This document shows positions 52,500-61,128 of a stretch of 64,000 nt of DNA, one piece after another. Made by a program: the position numbers and the translations under genes. The DNA lies in the NCBI GenBank assembly GCA_964602445.1, contig CAZRQV010000001.1, positions 62,001 through 126,000 on the forward strand, written 5' to 3'. The notes under the pieces are model-generated. The model did not search any database and was not told the DNA's origin. It saw only the letters and a program-made list of their open reading frames with translations. The DNA is from HGM12587 sp964602445 (GTDB lineage Bacteria; Bacillota; Clostridia; Lachnospirales; Lachnospiraceae). Position 1 is the first letter of the stretch. Each line of letters starts with the position of its first letter.

Positions 52500-52528
52500 T
52501 TGATTTTGCATGAAAAAGATTATATACT
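52500..52528 (+). promoter_or_regulatory. Sigma-A promoter of the PqqD/kinase/ABC operon
   Basis: TTGATT (52500-52505), 17 bases and TATACT (52523-52528). The SD AGAATGGAGAA lies 50 bases downstream. Confidence 0.7.
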
Positions 52529-52593
52529 ACTAAGGAGTGACTAACTGTCCGGAAAAATCAATGACAGTAATAAATAGAATGGAGAATTAAGAT

Positions 52594-52860
52594 ATGAAGA
52601 TTAAAGAAGGATATATATTAGATACGATTGGAGATCAGAAGGTAGCAGTTTCGCTGAATTATGCGGCAGATCAGTTTTCCGGCATGGTGAAATTAAACTC
52701 CGTAGGTGCTTTTCTGTGGGAAAAACTTTCTCAGGATACCAGTGAAGATGCTTTGGTGCAGGCGGTCGTACAGAAATACGATGTGTCCGAAGAAACTGCA
52801 CGAAAGGATATTAAAGTTTTTGTGGAAAATCTGGAAAAGAATGGAATTATGGAGAAATAG
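52594..52860 (+). CDS. PqqD-like RiPP-recognition-element protein
   Basis: An 88-residue winged-helix protein of the PqqD family: three strands (IKEGYILDTIG, QKVAVSL, FSGMVKLNSVGAFLWEKLS) followed by two helices ending in KNGIMEK. In RiPP systems PqqD/B1 proteins bind the leader peptide and present it to a tailoring enzyme. The residue spacing fits a stand-alone protein. It is 3 bases before the kinase-like gene. No leader-peptide precursor was found nearby. Confidence 0.82.
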   Translation: MKIKEGYILDTIGDQKVAVSLNYAADQFSGMVKLNSVGAFLWEKLSQDTSEDALVQAVVQKYDVSEETARKDIKVFVENLEKNGIMEK

Positions 52861-52863
52861 GAT

Positions 52864-53592
52864 ATGAGTCAGCAGAAAAAATATCGTATTGCAGATGTGA
52901 ATTTTGAAATGCACTATGAGTCTGACTATTTGAAACAATTATGTGCAGATTATGAGATCGATCCGCAGATGACTCCGGAATTTGTGATTCGGGTATCAGA
53001 AAATGATGTAGAAGCTGAACGGCAAAAAAGTGAAGAAAAAGTTCCGGAATACATATATGAATCATTGGCAGTATATCGGAAACTGTGTGAAGAGATGATC
53101 GATCGTGACTGCTTTTTGTTTCACTGTTCGGCTGTAGCAGTCGATGGAAAGGCATATCTTTTTGCAGCTCCAAGCGGAACCGGAAAATCGACACATACCA
53201 GAATGTGGCGGCAGTATTTTGGCACAAGGGCAGTCATGATCAATGACGACAAACCATTGATTCAGGTAAAAGAAAATGTGATCTATGTCTGCGGAACGCC
53301 ATGGTGCGGCAAACACGGGATTCAGACCAATCAGAAAATGCCGATTCAGGGAATCTGTATTTTGCGAAGAGGAGCAGAAAATACGATCCGCAGATTAACT
53401 TCCATCGAAGGATATCCGGAACTGTACCGTCAGACTTATCGTCCGACAGAGAAGAGAGAAAAGATGTTAAAGACATTAGCTTTATTAAAACAGGTAACAG
53501 AAAGGATTCCTTTGTATGAAATGCACTGCAATATTTCGGAAGAAGCAGCAGAATTGGCATGGAATACGATGAAAGTTCAGGAACAGGAATAA
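52864..53592 (+). CDS. HPr-kinase-like protein (P-loop, SynD/PadeK-type)
   Basis: A 242-residue protein whose core resembles the HPr kinase/phosphorylase C-terminal domain. HCSAVAVDGKAYLFAAPSGTGKSTHT holds the P-loop (residues 103-110), and INDDKP is the Asp pair. There is no N-terminal HPrK domain, so it is not the carbon-catabolite kinase. Related proteins phosphorylate a Ser of lasso peptides (PadeK) or sit beside PqqD-like genes. The substrate here is unknown: it could be a peptide, a small molecule or a sugar polymer. One base separates it from the next gene. Confidence 0.75.
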   Translation: MSQQKKYRIADVNFEMHYESDYLKQLCADYEIDPQMTPEFVIRVSENDVEAERQKSEEKVPEYIYESLAVYRKLCEEMIDRDCFLFHCSAVAVDGKAYLFAAPSGTGKSTHTRMWRQYFGTRAVMINDDKPLIQVKENVIYVCGTPWCGKHGIQTNQKMPIQGICILRRGAENTIRRLTSIEGYPELYRQTYRPTEKREKMLKTLALLKQVTERIPLYEMHCNISEEAAELAWNTMKVQEQE

Positions 53593-53593
53593 C

Positions 53594-54772
53594 ATGGAAA
53601 AGAAAGAACAAGAGTTTCAAACAGGCAGTTATCTGATAAAACTGATCCGCTCCGTTCTTTTGGATTGTAAACCGGAATTACCGCCGGAGGGAGTCAGTGT
53701 CAAAAATCTGTATCAGATGGCAAAAAAACATAACGTAGACTATATTGCATATGAAGGCATAAAAAAGATACCGGAAATAGATCTGGGAGAATATGCCGTA
53801 AAATGGCAGGAACGAAGTGTTCAGTGTGCGATGCAGGGAGTGATCCAGCGGGCAGAACGAGATCGGCTGTATCAGATTCTTCCGAAAGCAGGCATAAGAA
53901 TCCTTCCATTGAAAGGCTGTCTGATCAAGGAAATGTATCCAAGATCAGAATTTCGTCAGATGGCAGATCTGGATATTTTGATCGATACGGAAAATGCAGA
54001 AAAAGTGCGGGAAGTCATGGAAGCTCAAGGGTATGAAACAGAAAAGTTTGATATTTCTAATCATGATTGTTATATGAAAAAGCCGTGGTGTCATGTGGAA
54101 ATGCACCGCAGTTTATTTTTAGAAAAAAATAAAAATGCAGCAAAATATAAAAACATGTGGGAAAAATCCTGCGAAGAAGTTCCGGGTTCAGGAATCTATC
54201 AGTTAAATTGGGAAGATTTCTATATCTATATGTTGGAGCATTTTGCAAAGCATTACCATCAAAGCGGCAGCGGAATCCGTTCAATCATGGATATTTATAT
54301 CTTTTTGAAAGAAAAAGGAGCAGAACTGAATCAGGATTCATTGAATCGAACCCTAAAAGAATTAAATCTCTGGGAATTTAAAGAGGAGATGGAGCAGATT
54401 GCAGAAAACTGGTTTGAAAAAGGTGTGATCGGAAAAAATCAGGCAACAGAAGCAAGGATTATCTCTTCAGCAGCTTATGGAACGGAAACATTTGCATACA
54501 TCGGTACCATGAAGGAACTGGAGAAAAAGTATCATTCCCCAATTCTGGCACGGATAAGCTATATCGGTAACATGGTATTTTGGAATTACGAAGGAATGTG
54601 CATTTTATATCCGATCTTAGAAAAAATCCCATTGCTGCTGCCGTTTTTCTGGATTCACAGAATTATAAAAATAATAATCTTTAAGCAGGATAAGATCAAA
54701 GCGCTATGGAATAAAATAGGCAGACTGGAGCGGGAGAGTGCAGCATGGAAGAAAAGTGGACCACGATCATAG
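53594..54772 (+). CDS. Nucleotidyltransferase-fold protein (NTP_transf_5 family)
   Basis: A 392-residue protein of the uncharacterised nucleotidyltransferase family. The core is ILPLKGCLIKEMYP followed by FRQMADLDILIDTENA, with metal ligands D125 and D127, and the later HVEMHRSLF. The C-terminal half (about 220-392) is helical with a hydrophobic end near 345-375. Such genes follow HPr-kinase-like genes in some lasso-peptide clusters. A nucleotide or phosphate transfer to a peptide or sugar is inferred, not shown. Its last 28 bases overlap the ABC permease start. Confidence 0.75.
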   Translation: MEKKEQEFQTGSYLIKLIRSVLLDCKPELPPEGVSVKNLYQMAKKHNVDYIAYEGIKKIPEIDLGEYAVKWQERSVQCAMQGVIQRAERDRLYQILPKAGIRILPLKGCLIKEMYPRSEFRQMADLDILIDTENAEKVREVMEAQGYETEKFDISNHDCYMKKPWCHVEMHRSLFLEKNKNAAKYKNMWEKSCEEVPGSGIYQLNWEDFYIYMLEHFAKHYHQSGSGIRSIMDIYIFLKEKGAELNQDSLNRTLKELNLWEFKEEMEQIAENWFEKGVIGKNQATEARIISSAAYGTETFAYIGTMKELEKKYHSPILARISYIGNMVFWNYEGMCILYPILEKIPLLLPFFWIHRIIKIIIFKQDKIKALWNKIGRLERESAAWKKSGPRS

Positions 54773-55578
54773 AACCTAAGGGTGGGAATTTTTGGAAAGA
54801 ATTAAAGGAACTGTGGGAATATCGTCAGTTGATCAAAATGTTCATAAAACGGGATTTTAAAACGATGTATGCTCAGACGATCCTTGGTCCTTTATGGTTT
54901 GTAATCAATGCGGTTTTGTCCTCTTTTATGATGAATATCGTATTTGGAAAGATTGCGGGAATTTCAACCAATGGAATTCCCGGCTTTTTGTTTTATATGT
55001 CCGGAAATCTTTTATGGAATGACTTTTCAGGCTGTATGTCGGCTGTATCCCATACATTTACGGGAAATGTGCGTTTGATGGGAAAAGTATGGTTCCCAAG
55101 AATGTGTGTCCCGATCGCTACGGTATTGTCCAGACAGATTCGCTTTTTCATAGAATTTTTACTGTTTCTGGTCTTATATCTATGGTATGGAGCTGCCGGA
55201 GCAGCAACTGCTGCCAGACTGTGTCTGCTGCCGTTGCTTTTGGTACAGACAATGGCATTATCGATGGGATGCGGTATCATATTGTCCTCTTTTACGGTAA
55301 AATATCGTGATCTGACGGTGCTGATCAATTTCTTCCTCCAAATCTGGATGTATGCGACACCGGTAGTTTATCCGGCATCGCAGATTCCGGAAAGTTTCAA
55401 GACACTTTTTATGCTGAATCCGATGACACCGGTAATGGAAAGCTTTCGCTGTATTCTTTTCGGAGGAGAATTGCCGGTGTGCTTTTTGATGCTCAGTATG
55501 GCGGTTACGATCCTGATCCTGTTTGTGGGAATGTTCGTATTTCAGCGGGCGCAAAGATCCTTTTTAGATACAGTATAG
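54745..55578 (+). CDS. ABC-2 type polysaccharide exporter permease (TagG/Wzm type)
   Basis: A 277-residue permease with six hydrophobic helices. It opens with the amphipathic YRQLIKMFIKRDFKTMYAQTILGPLWFV segment usual for TagG, KpsM and Wzm proteins, and carries the gate helix VKYRDLTVLINFFLQIWMYATPVVYP. It would export a lipid-linked polymer or glycan. SD GGGAGAG precedes ATG 54745 in the end of the previous gene, so coupling is likely. Confidence 0.9.
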   Translation: MEEKWTTIIEPKGGNFWKELKELWEYRQLIKMFIKRDFKTMYAQTILGPLWFVINAVLSSFMMNIVFGKIAGISTNGIPGFLFYMSGNLLWNDFSGCMSAVSHTFTGNVRLMGKVWFPRMCVPIATVLSRQIRFFIEFLLFLVLYLWYGAAGAATAARLCLLPLLLVQTMALSMGCGIILSSFTVKYRDLTVLINFFLQIWMYATPVVYPASQIPESFKTLFMLNPMTPVMESFRCILFGGELPVCFLMLSMAVTILILFVGMFVFQRAQRSFLDTV

Positions 55579-55590
55579 AGGAGGCAGAAG

Positions 55591-56853
55591 ATGGAAAAGA
55601 GAGCAGTGATCCGGATCAGCAATGTGGGAAAGACCTATGAACTTGGGAAAATCGGAGGTACGACGTTACAGCAGTCCGTGCAGAGCTGGTGGGCAAAAAA
55701 AAGAGGAAAAGAAGATCCTAATCGAAAAATCGGTCAGAGAATACAGGAAGATGGAAAATTTCAGGCATTAAATGATGTGAGCTGTACAATCTACGAAGGA
55801 GAACGGGTAGGAATCATCGGACGGAATGGAGCAGGAAAATCTACGCTTTTAAAATTGCTGTCCAGAGTTACAGCCCCTTCGGAAGGACAATTATGTATTC
55901 GGGGGAAAATATCCAGTATGTTGGAAGTAGGAACCGGATTTCATGGAGAATTGACCGGAAGAGAAAACATCTATTTGAATGGTGCGATTTTAGGAATGGA
56001 CAGCAAAGAAGTCGATGAGAAGATTGCAGATATCATCGAATTTTCCGAATGTGAACAGTTTATCGACACTCCTGTGAAACGATATTCTTCCGGAATGTAC
56101 GTAAAACTGGCATTTGCAGTGGCGGCGTTTCTAAACGCAGATATATTTCTGATGGACGAAGTGCTGGCTGTTGGGGATATGATGTTTCAGAAAAAATGTC
56201 TGAATAAAATGCGGCAGATCTCGGAAGACGGAAACAAGACGATTCTTTACGTCAGCCATAATATGCAGACGATCCGGGAATTATGTGATCGGTGTATTGT
56301 GCTGGAAAATGGAAAGATCATTCATGATGGAGATGTAGAAACAGGAATCAGTCTCTATATGCAGGATATTCTGGAAGTGAAACATGTCTATGAATTTACG
56401 GAAAATCGGGAACAGAGGTTTTCTACCGGTCAGGTTGAAATACGAAAAATCGAACTGGATGTTCCGGTAATGGGCGAAAAAGATACCGAACTTTTGATCC
56501 GAATTCACTTTCTGGCAAACAGAGCGTTTTCGGGAATCCATATGAGACTAACTGTACATGATTCGGAAGATCAGGTCGTAGGAACCGGAATTTCTAAACC
56601 GTTTCCAACGGAAGAAAAAGAGCAGTTTGTAGAATTTGTATTTCGGACGGAAATGCTGACAGAAGGAGAATATTCTGCGGATATTGCTTTTGTAGAACCT
56701 TTAGGGGATCGGCAGCTTCGGCATACTTTTTTACGCCGTGCGATGGCATTTCGCATAGAAAATCGGGAACGGATCTATCAGATGGCATGGCCGGCGAAAA
56801 CATGGGGGAGTGTGGAATTACCAAATATAGAAATAAAATGTCGGAAAAAGTAG
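55591..56853 (+). CDS. ABC exporter ATPase with C-terminal Wzt-like substrate domain (TagH/Wzt type)
   Basis: A 420-residue ATPase. The nucleotide-binding domain (about 1-245) has Walker A GRNGAGKST (77-85), signature YSSGM (165-169) and Walker B with the catalytic Glu at 190. The C-terminal beta-rich domain (about 265-415) resembles Wzt C-terminal modules, which recognise the non-reducing end of the exported glycan. The combination fits an O-antigen or teichoic-acid-like exporter that senses terminal modification. It ends the operon that starts at the PqqD-like gene. Confidence 0.88.
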   Translation: MEKRAVIRISNVGKTYELGKIGGTTLQQSVQSWWAKKRGKEDPNRKIGQRIQEDGKFQALNDVSCTIYEGERVGIIGRNGAGKSTLLKLLSRVTAPSEGQLCIRGKISSMLEVGTGFHGELTGRENIYLNGAILGMDSKEVDEKIADIIEFSECEQFIDTPVKRYSSGMYVKLAFAVAAFLNADIFLMDEVLAVGDMMFQKKCLNKMRQISEDGNKTILYVSHNMQTIRELCDRCIVLENGKIIHDGDVETGISLYMQDILEVKHVYEFTENREQRFSTGQVEIRKIELDVPVMGEKDTELLIRIHFLANRAFSGIHMRLTVHDSEDQVVGTGISKPFPTEEKEQFVEFVFRTEMLTEGEYSADIAFVEPLGDRQLRHTFLRRAMAFRIENRERIYQMAWPAKTWGSVELPNIEIKCRKK

Positions 56854-56884
56854 ACAAATTAAACAAAAATAACGTCCCTTTCTC

Positions 56885-56914
56885 TTGACAATGAATTGTC
56901 AAAGTGACTATAAT
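56885..56914 (+). promoter_or_regulatory. Sigma-A promoter of the 1279-residue secreted protein, with overlapping palindrome
   Basis: Perfect -35 TTGACA (56885-56890), 18 bases and perfect -10 TATAAT (56909-56914). The -35 is embedded in a perfect 8-base inverted repeat TTGACAAT GA ATTGTCAA (56885-56902), the layout of a repressor operator. Confidence 0.85.
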
Positions 56915-57066
56915 ATTTGAAAAAAGTAGAAAAATCAATGCAAAACAAACAAAAGAGAAGTCGAAAGTTTTTGTTTGTTTGAAAAAGTTAGAAAGGGATG
57001 ATGGAAAGGCAGGAATTACATAAAAGAAAATTAATGAATCAGTGTAGAAGGAGAAGATGATTAATT

Positions 57067-60000
57067 ATGAAAGCAAATGTAAAAAAAGAGTTAAAACGCA
57101 CGATGTGCTGTTTGTTAACTGCTGGAATGATTGGGGGAATGGTTATCCCGGCTCAGGCTGCAGAAAATGCAGGAATTAACGTGGCATCAGAAGAGTCTGT
57201 TAGTCGTACTTATACAGCGGAAGATCCGTTTGTATTTCCAAGTGATGTAGATGTTTCGGTAACACTGGAAGCAGAATTTATGGAATTACATAATACGGGA
57301 AAAGATGAAAAGTATCCAATGGAAATTTCTCCAGCTACGTGGGCTAATAATGGGAAGTTTGTAAATGCAATGAATCCCGGTGATTCCATAGTGCTTTATT
57401 ATAATGCACCAAAGGCAGGTGTTTATAATGTGACGGTTACTTATCGAAGTGGGGCTGCAGCGAATGGATTTTCATGGAGCGAAGAATTAGGAAAAATTGA
57501 AAATGGTTCTGCAACGATTGGGGCTACAGATGCTGCAGCTGAAACTCATACAGGAACATTTCAATTAAATGTAAAAGAAGCTGGATCTGGTAAATTGACA
57601 TTTCTTGCTGGATCTGCTGGGGCACCGCAGTTGGATAAATTTGATGTGGTTTATACAGGATTGAATAAGTTCAATGATAAATCAGTTCTCATGAATAATG
57701 CGTTGGCAAATTCTTATCATAACAGTGGTAATGATGGTCCTGCAAGTTATGCATTTAATGATAATACAGAAAATTGGTGGCATTCAAACTACGGAGCAGT
57801 AACAGACGCAAATAAAAATGGTGCTGCCAGTGCAAGCAATCCAATATGGATTCAAACGGGATTTGATAAGGTATGGCGTGTAAAAGAAATTGAGTATACT
57901 GCCAGAACAAATCCAGCGGGTAATAATTGTATCAGTGACTATAAAGTGTATGTGGCTAAGTTAGATGATCCAACAGAGACACCAACAGATGAGGATTTTG
58001 GTTATCCTAATAGTCCAGCTTTGGAAGGTAGCTTTGGTGGAAATTGTCAGGGAAAACATACGATTGATTTCGGAAATTTAGTAGAGGTGACACATGTCCG
58101 GATTGCTGCAACATCTTCTACAACTGACAATGGATATATCACAGCATCTAATATTAGTTTTATTGGAAAGGGAGTTGAAAGCGAAGTTGAAGAAGCAATT
58201 CTTACTAGAATTACATTGACACCACCTGATAAAACAGAGTATAGAGTTTTAGATGAGCTGGATACCACAGGTCTTGTAGTGTCTGGAATTTATAATGATG
58301 GTTCTACACAAACAATTACAGAAGGTTATTCTGTTTCTGGATATCAAAAAGGAACTGTGGGAGAACAGAGAATTACCGTAACTTATGATGGAAAGACAGC
58401 GGAGTTTGTAATTAATGTTGTAGCAGATTATACATATACAGTAGAGGATTCATATAGTTTTCCAAGTACGATTGGTGAAAGTAATATTTTAGAAGCAGAA
58501 TGCCTTGAGCTTCATAATACTGGAAATGGAGAAGACTGGCCATTACAGATTAAAGAAGCAGACTGGGCTAGTGGAAATTTATTTGTGAATTCTATGAATT
58601 CAAATGATTATGCAGTGCTTTATTATGATGCACCGGAAACAGGCATTTATTCCGTGAAAGTTACGTATAGAAGTGGTGCTAAAGCAAATGGTTTTTCATG
58701 GAGTGAAGAATCCGGAAATATAGCCGATGGTTCTGTGACAATAGGATCAAGTGATTCGTCACAAACAAGGACAGCGACATTCCATTTGAATGTTTTAAAA
58801 GCTGGGAAAGGAAAAGTGACATTTCTTGCAGGAAATAATGGGGCACCACAGCTTGATAAGTTTGAAATTGTAAATAAAACAGATTTGAAAAAATTTAGTG
58901 ATGCCGATGTTCTTACAAAGAATGCAAAAGCGAATTCTTATCATAACAAAGGTGCTGATGGCCCTGCAAGCTATGCATTTAATGGTAGTACAGCAGATTG
59001 GTGGCATTCAAACTATGGAACAGCAACAGATACAAATGTGAATGGTCGGGTAAGTGTTAATAATCCAGTGTGGATTCAAAGTGGTTTTGACACGAAATGG
59101 CAAGTAAAAGAAATCTGGTACAAAGGACGAACAGACACGACGCATAATTGGACTAAAGATTATAAAGTTTATGTGGCAAATTTGGAAGATCCAACAGCAG
59201 ATCCGACAGAAGATGATTTTGATTATCCACAGTCTCCGGTTGTTTCCGGTACGTTTAGTGGAAATGGTGATTATGTGATTGATTTTGGAAGGTTTGTAGA
59301 AGCAACGCATGTGCGTATTGTAACTACATCTGCAACGGGTCAGGAAGCTGAGAATTATGTTACAGCGTCAAGTATTGATTTCGTAGGAAGAGAAGTGCCG
59401 ACACCGGTGGAATATACCGTTACATTTGACCGCCAGAATGGTGAAGAAGTGACAACACAGACGGTTGCTGAAAATACAGAATTGACACTGTCTGAAACAG
59501 AAACTCCTGTAAGAGAAGGTTATGTATTTACCGGCTGGTATACAGATGCAGAATGTACAGAAGCATGCGGAGATACGATCACAGTAACAGCAGATCTTAC
59601 TATTTATGCAGGCTGGACAGCAGATAAGACAGCACTGGAAAGTGCAATTGCAGCAGCGGAAGCTGTAGAAAGAGAAAACTATACAGAAGAAAGCTGGAAT
59701 CGTTTTACAGTAGCACTTGAAAAAGCACAGGAAGTAAAACAGGATGCAGCAGCAACAGCAGAAGCCGTAAGCAGTGCAGCAAAAGAACTGACTGAAGCAA
59801 TGGAACAGCTTGAAGTAGTTACAACATTTGCAGTAGCAGTAACAGCAGAAAACGGAACTGTAACAGTGAACGTTCCGGAAGGAAAAACAGCAAATGCATT
59901 AGATGCATATGATGAAGTTACTGTAACAGCAGAAGCAGCAGAAGGCTATGAATTTGTATACTGGATGGACAAAGATACCAAAGTGGTATTATCTAAGAAT

Positions 60001-60906
60001 GCAGAATATACATTTGTAGTGGTAAAAAATACAAACCTTGAAGCAGTATTCGCTGAAAAAGAAAGCGAAGCAGTTGTTGTAACATTCATGACAGGAGATG
60101 AATTTGCGAACCAGTTTGTGGCAGCAGTAACAGCAGAAGATGGAACTGTTCAGCTTCCGGAAGCAAAAGAGTATGCAGGTTATGAATTTGCAGGATGGGA
60201 TACAAACGGTGATGGAATCGCAGAGATCGCTTCTGATGAAACATCAGCAAACGTAACAGAATCAGCAACATGGATCGCAGTTTATACTACAAAAGAAACT
60301 TACGCAGTAACAGTTACAAATGGCGAGATCATCAGCGGAAAACAGGAAGATGGAAGCTATGAACTGGGAAGCAAACTTGGAGTAAAAGCAGTAAAACCAG
60401 AAGATGCAGAAGGAACATTCAGCGGCTGGTATGTAGGAGATACTCTCGTAAGTACGAATGAAACTTATTGGTTTGTTGTAAATGCTGAGACAGCACTGGA
60501 AGCAAGATGGTCTGAAGCAGCAGTTGTTGTAGCAGAACCTGTAGTACGTTTCTCAAAAACAAACAGAACAACAGAAGCTTCCGGTAAGCAGAAAGTAGAA
60601 ATCGCACTTTCATGGTCAGCACCGAAAGAAGGATGTACTGTTTTAGCAGAAGGTATCCTTAGAACTTATAAGACAGGATTAGAAGAACAGCTTACACTTG
60701 GAACTACAGTTTCAGGAATCACAACCAATCAGTGTAAGAGTGTAGGTCAGAACGGAACCTTTACATTAACAGTTAATCTTGGAGCAACCAGTGCTAATAG
60801 AACAAAAGATATCACAGTCAGAGGATACGTAAGATATATGGATGCCAATGGTGAAATTCATGTAGCTTATACAGAATCACAGGTAATTGCAGCACCACAG
60901 CAGTAA
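57067..60906 (+). CDS. Secreted multi-domain carbohydrate-binding/adhesin protein
   Basis: A 1279-residue exported protein (signal peptide about 1-31, ending AQAAENAG) with no catalytic domain seen. Module order: A1, CBM6/35-like (about 49-199); B1, F5/8 type C-like (200-369, with NWWHSNYG and KVYVA); Ig-like Big_3 (376-457); A2 (458-605); B2 (606-778); InlB-type repeat (780-852, ending YAGWT); FIVAR-like helices (853-918); two or three further InlB-like repeats (919-1155); and an unassigned C-terminal sheet (1156-1279). No LPxTG or SLH domain is seen, so attachment is unknown. It probably binds host or dietary glycans. Its own promoter and palindrome precede it, and a terminator follows. Confidence 0.85.
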   Translation: MKANVKKELKRTMCCLLTAGMIGGMVIPAQAAENAGINVASEESVSRTYTAEDPFVFPSDVDVSVTLEAEFMELHNTGKDEKYPMEISPATWANNGKFVNAMNPGDSIVLYYNAPKAGVYNVTVTYRSGAAANGFSWSEELGKIENGSATIGATDAAAETHTGTFQLNVKEAGSGKLTFLAGSAGAPQLDKFDVVYTGLNKFNDKSVLMNNALANSYHNSGNDGPASYAFNDNTENWWHSNYGAVTDANKNGAASASNPIWIQTGFDKVWRVKEIEYTARTNPAGNNCISDYKVYVAKLDDPTETPTDEDFGYPNSPALEGSFGGNCQGKHTIDFGNLVEVTHVRIAATSSTTDNGYITASNISFIGKGVESEVEEAILTRITLTPPDKTEYRVLDELDTTGLVVSGIYNDGSTQTITEGYSVSGYQKGTVGEQRITVTYDGKTAEFVINVVADYTYTVEDSYSFPSTIGESNILEAECLELHNTGNGEDWPLQIKEADWASGNLFVNSMNSNDYAVLYYDAPETGIYSVKVTYRSGAKANGFSWSEESGNIADGSVTIGSSDSSQTRTATFHLNVLKAGKGKVTFLAGNNGAPQLDKFEIVNKTDLKKFSDADVLTKNAKANSYHNKGADGPASYAFNGSTADWWHSNYGTATDTNVNGRVSVNNPVWIQSGFDTKWQVKEIWYKGRTDTTHNWTKDYKVYVANLEDPTADPTEDDFDYPQSPVVSGTFSGNGDYVIDFGRFVEATHVRIVTTSATGQEAENYVTASSIDFVGREVPTPVEYTVTFDRQNGEEVTTQTVAENTELTLSETETPVREGYVFTGWYTDAECTEACGDTITVTADLTIYAGWTADKTALESAIAAAEAVERENYTEESWNRFTVALEKAQEVKQDAAATAEAVSSAAKELTEAMEQLEVVTTFAVAVTAENGTVTVNVPEGKTANALDAYDEVTVTAEAAEGYEFVYWMDKDTKVVLSKNAEYTFVVVKNTNLEAVFAEKESEAVVVTFMTGDEFANQFVAAVTAEDGTVQLPEAKEYAGYEFAGWDTNGDGIAEIASDETSANVTESATWIAVYTTKETYAVTVTNGEIISGKQEDGSYELGSKLGVKAVKPEDAEGTFSGWYVGDTLVSTNETYWFVVNAETALEARWSEAAVVVAEPVVRFSKTNRTTEASGKQKVEIALSWSAPKEGCTVLAEGILRTYKTGLEEQLTLGTTVSGITTNQCKSVGQNGTFTLTVNLGATSANRTKDITVRGYVRYMDANGEIHVAYTESQVIAAPQQ
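57211..58173 (+). repeat. Module pair A1-B1, first copy of a duplicated binding unit
   Basis: A1-B1 (about 321 codons) is repeated within the same gene as A2-B2, as judged by shared text such as LEAE, YYNAP/YYDAP, VTYRSGA, NGFSWSEE, LTFLAG, ANSYHN, ASYAFN and WWHSNYG at matching spacing. The A module also appears once more in the fucosidase gene. Confidence 0.85.
58438..59400 (+). repeat. Module pair A2-B2, second copy
   Basis: Second copy of the A1-B1 unit, separated from the first by the Ig-like domain. The repeat is strong at the protein level and visible at the DNA level over short stretches. Confidence 0.85.
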
Positions 60907-60946
60907 ACAAAGATAGTGTTGTAATTGTAAAATAATGACTAGAGAG

Positions 60947-60985
60947 GATTCGGGGATCGTAAAAAGATTCCCGAATCTTTTTTTG
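60947..60985 (+). terminator. Rho-independent terminator of the secreted protein
   Basis: A 12-bp stem GATTCGGGGATC (60947-60958) with GATTCCCGAATC (60966-60977), one G-T, then T7. Confidence 0.92.
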
Positions 60986-61033
60986 GAAAGTCTGGAGCAA
61001 TAGAGCTGTTGCAAGTGGTAAATTACAAATGTA

Positions 61034-61048
61034 TGTACAAATTGTACA
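61034..61048. promoter_or_regulatory. Perfect palindrome upstream of the fucosidase gene
   Basis: TGTACAAATTGTACA, 7-base arms around one A, about 45 bases upstream of a TATGAT -10 (61093-61098) and 80 bases before the fucosidase start. Its shape fits a transcription-factor dimer site. The -35 of this promoter is not clear. Confidence 0.5.
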
Positions 61049-61128
61049 AAAAACAAAAATAATTTTGGTGCTAAATTTTTGGAAAGACATGATATGATTA
61101 AAAATAATAACGTAAAAGGGGGAACATT

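Noticed and set aside
52466..52513. 15-residue ORF as a RiPP precursor for the PqqD-like gene
   Set aside because: It lies on top of the promoter, has no SD, and has neither leader length nor a conserved core.
52594..56853. Complete lasso-peptide cluster
   Set aside because: No B2 transglutaminase-like protease, no asparagine-synthetase-like cyclase and no precursor are in the window; only the accessory gene types are shared.
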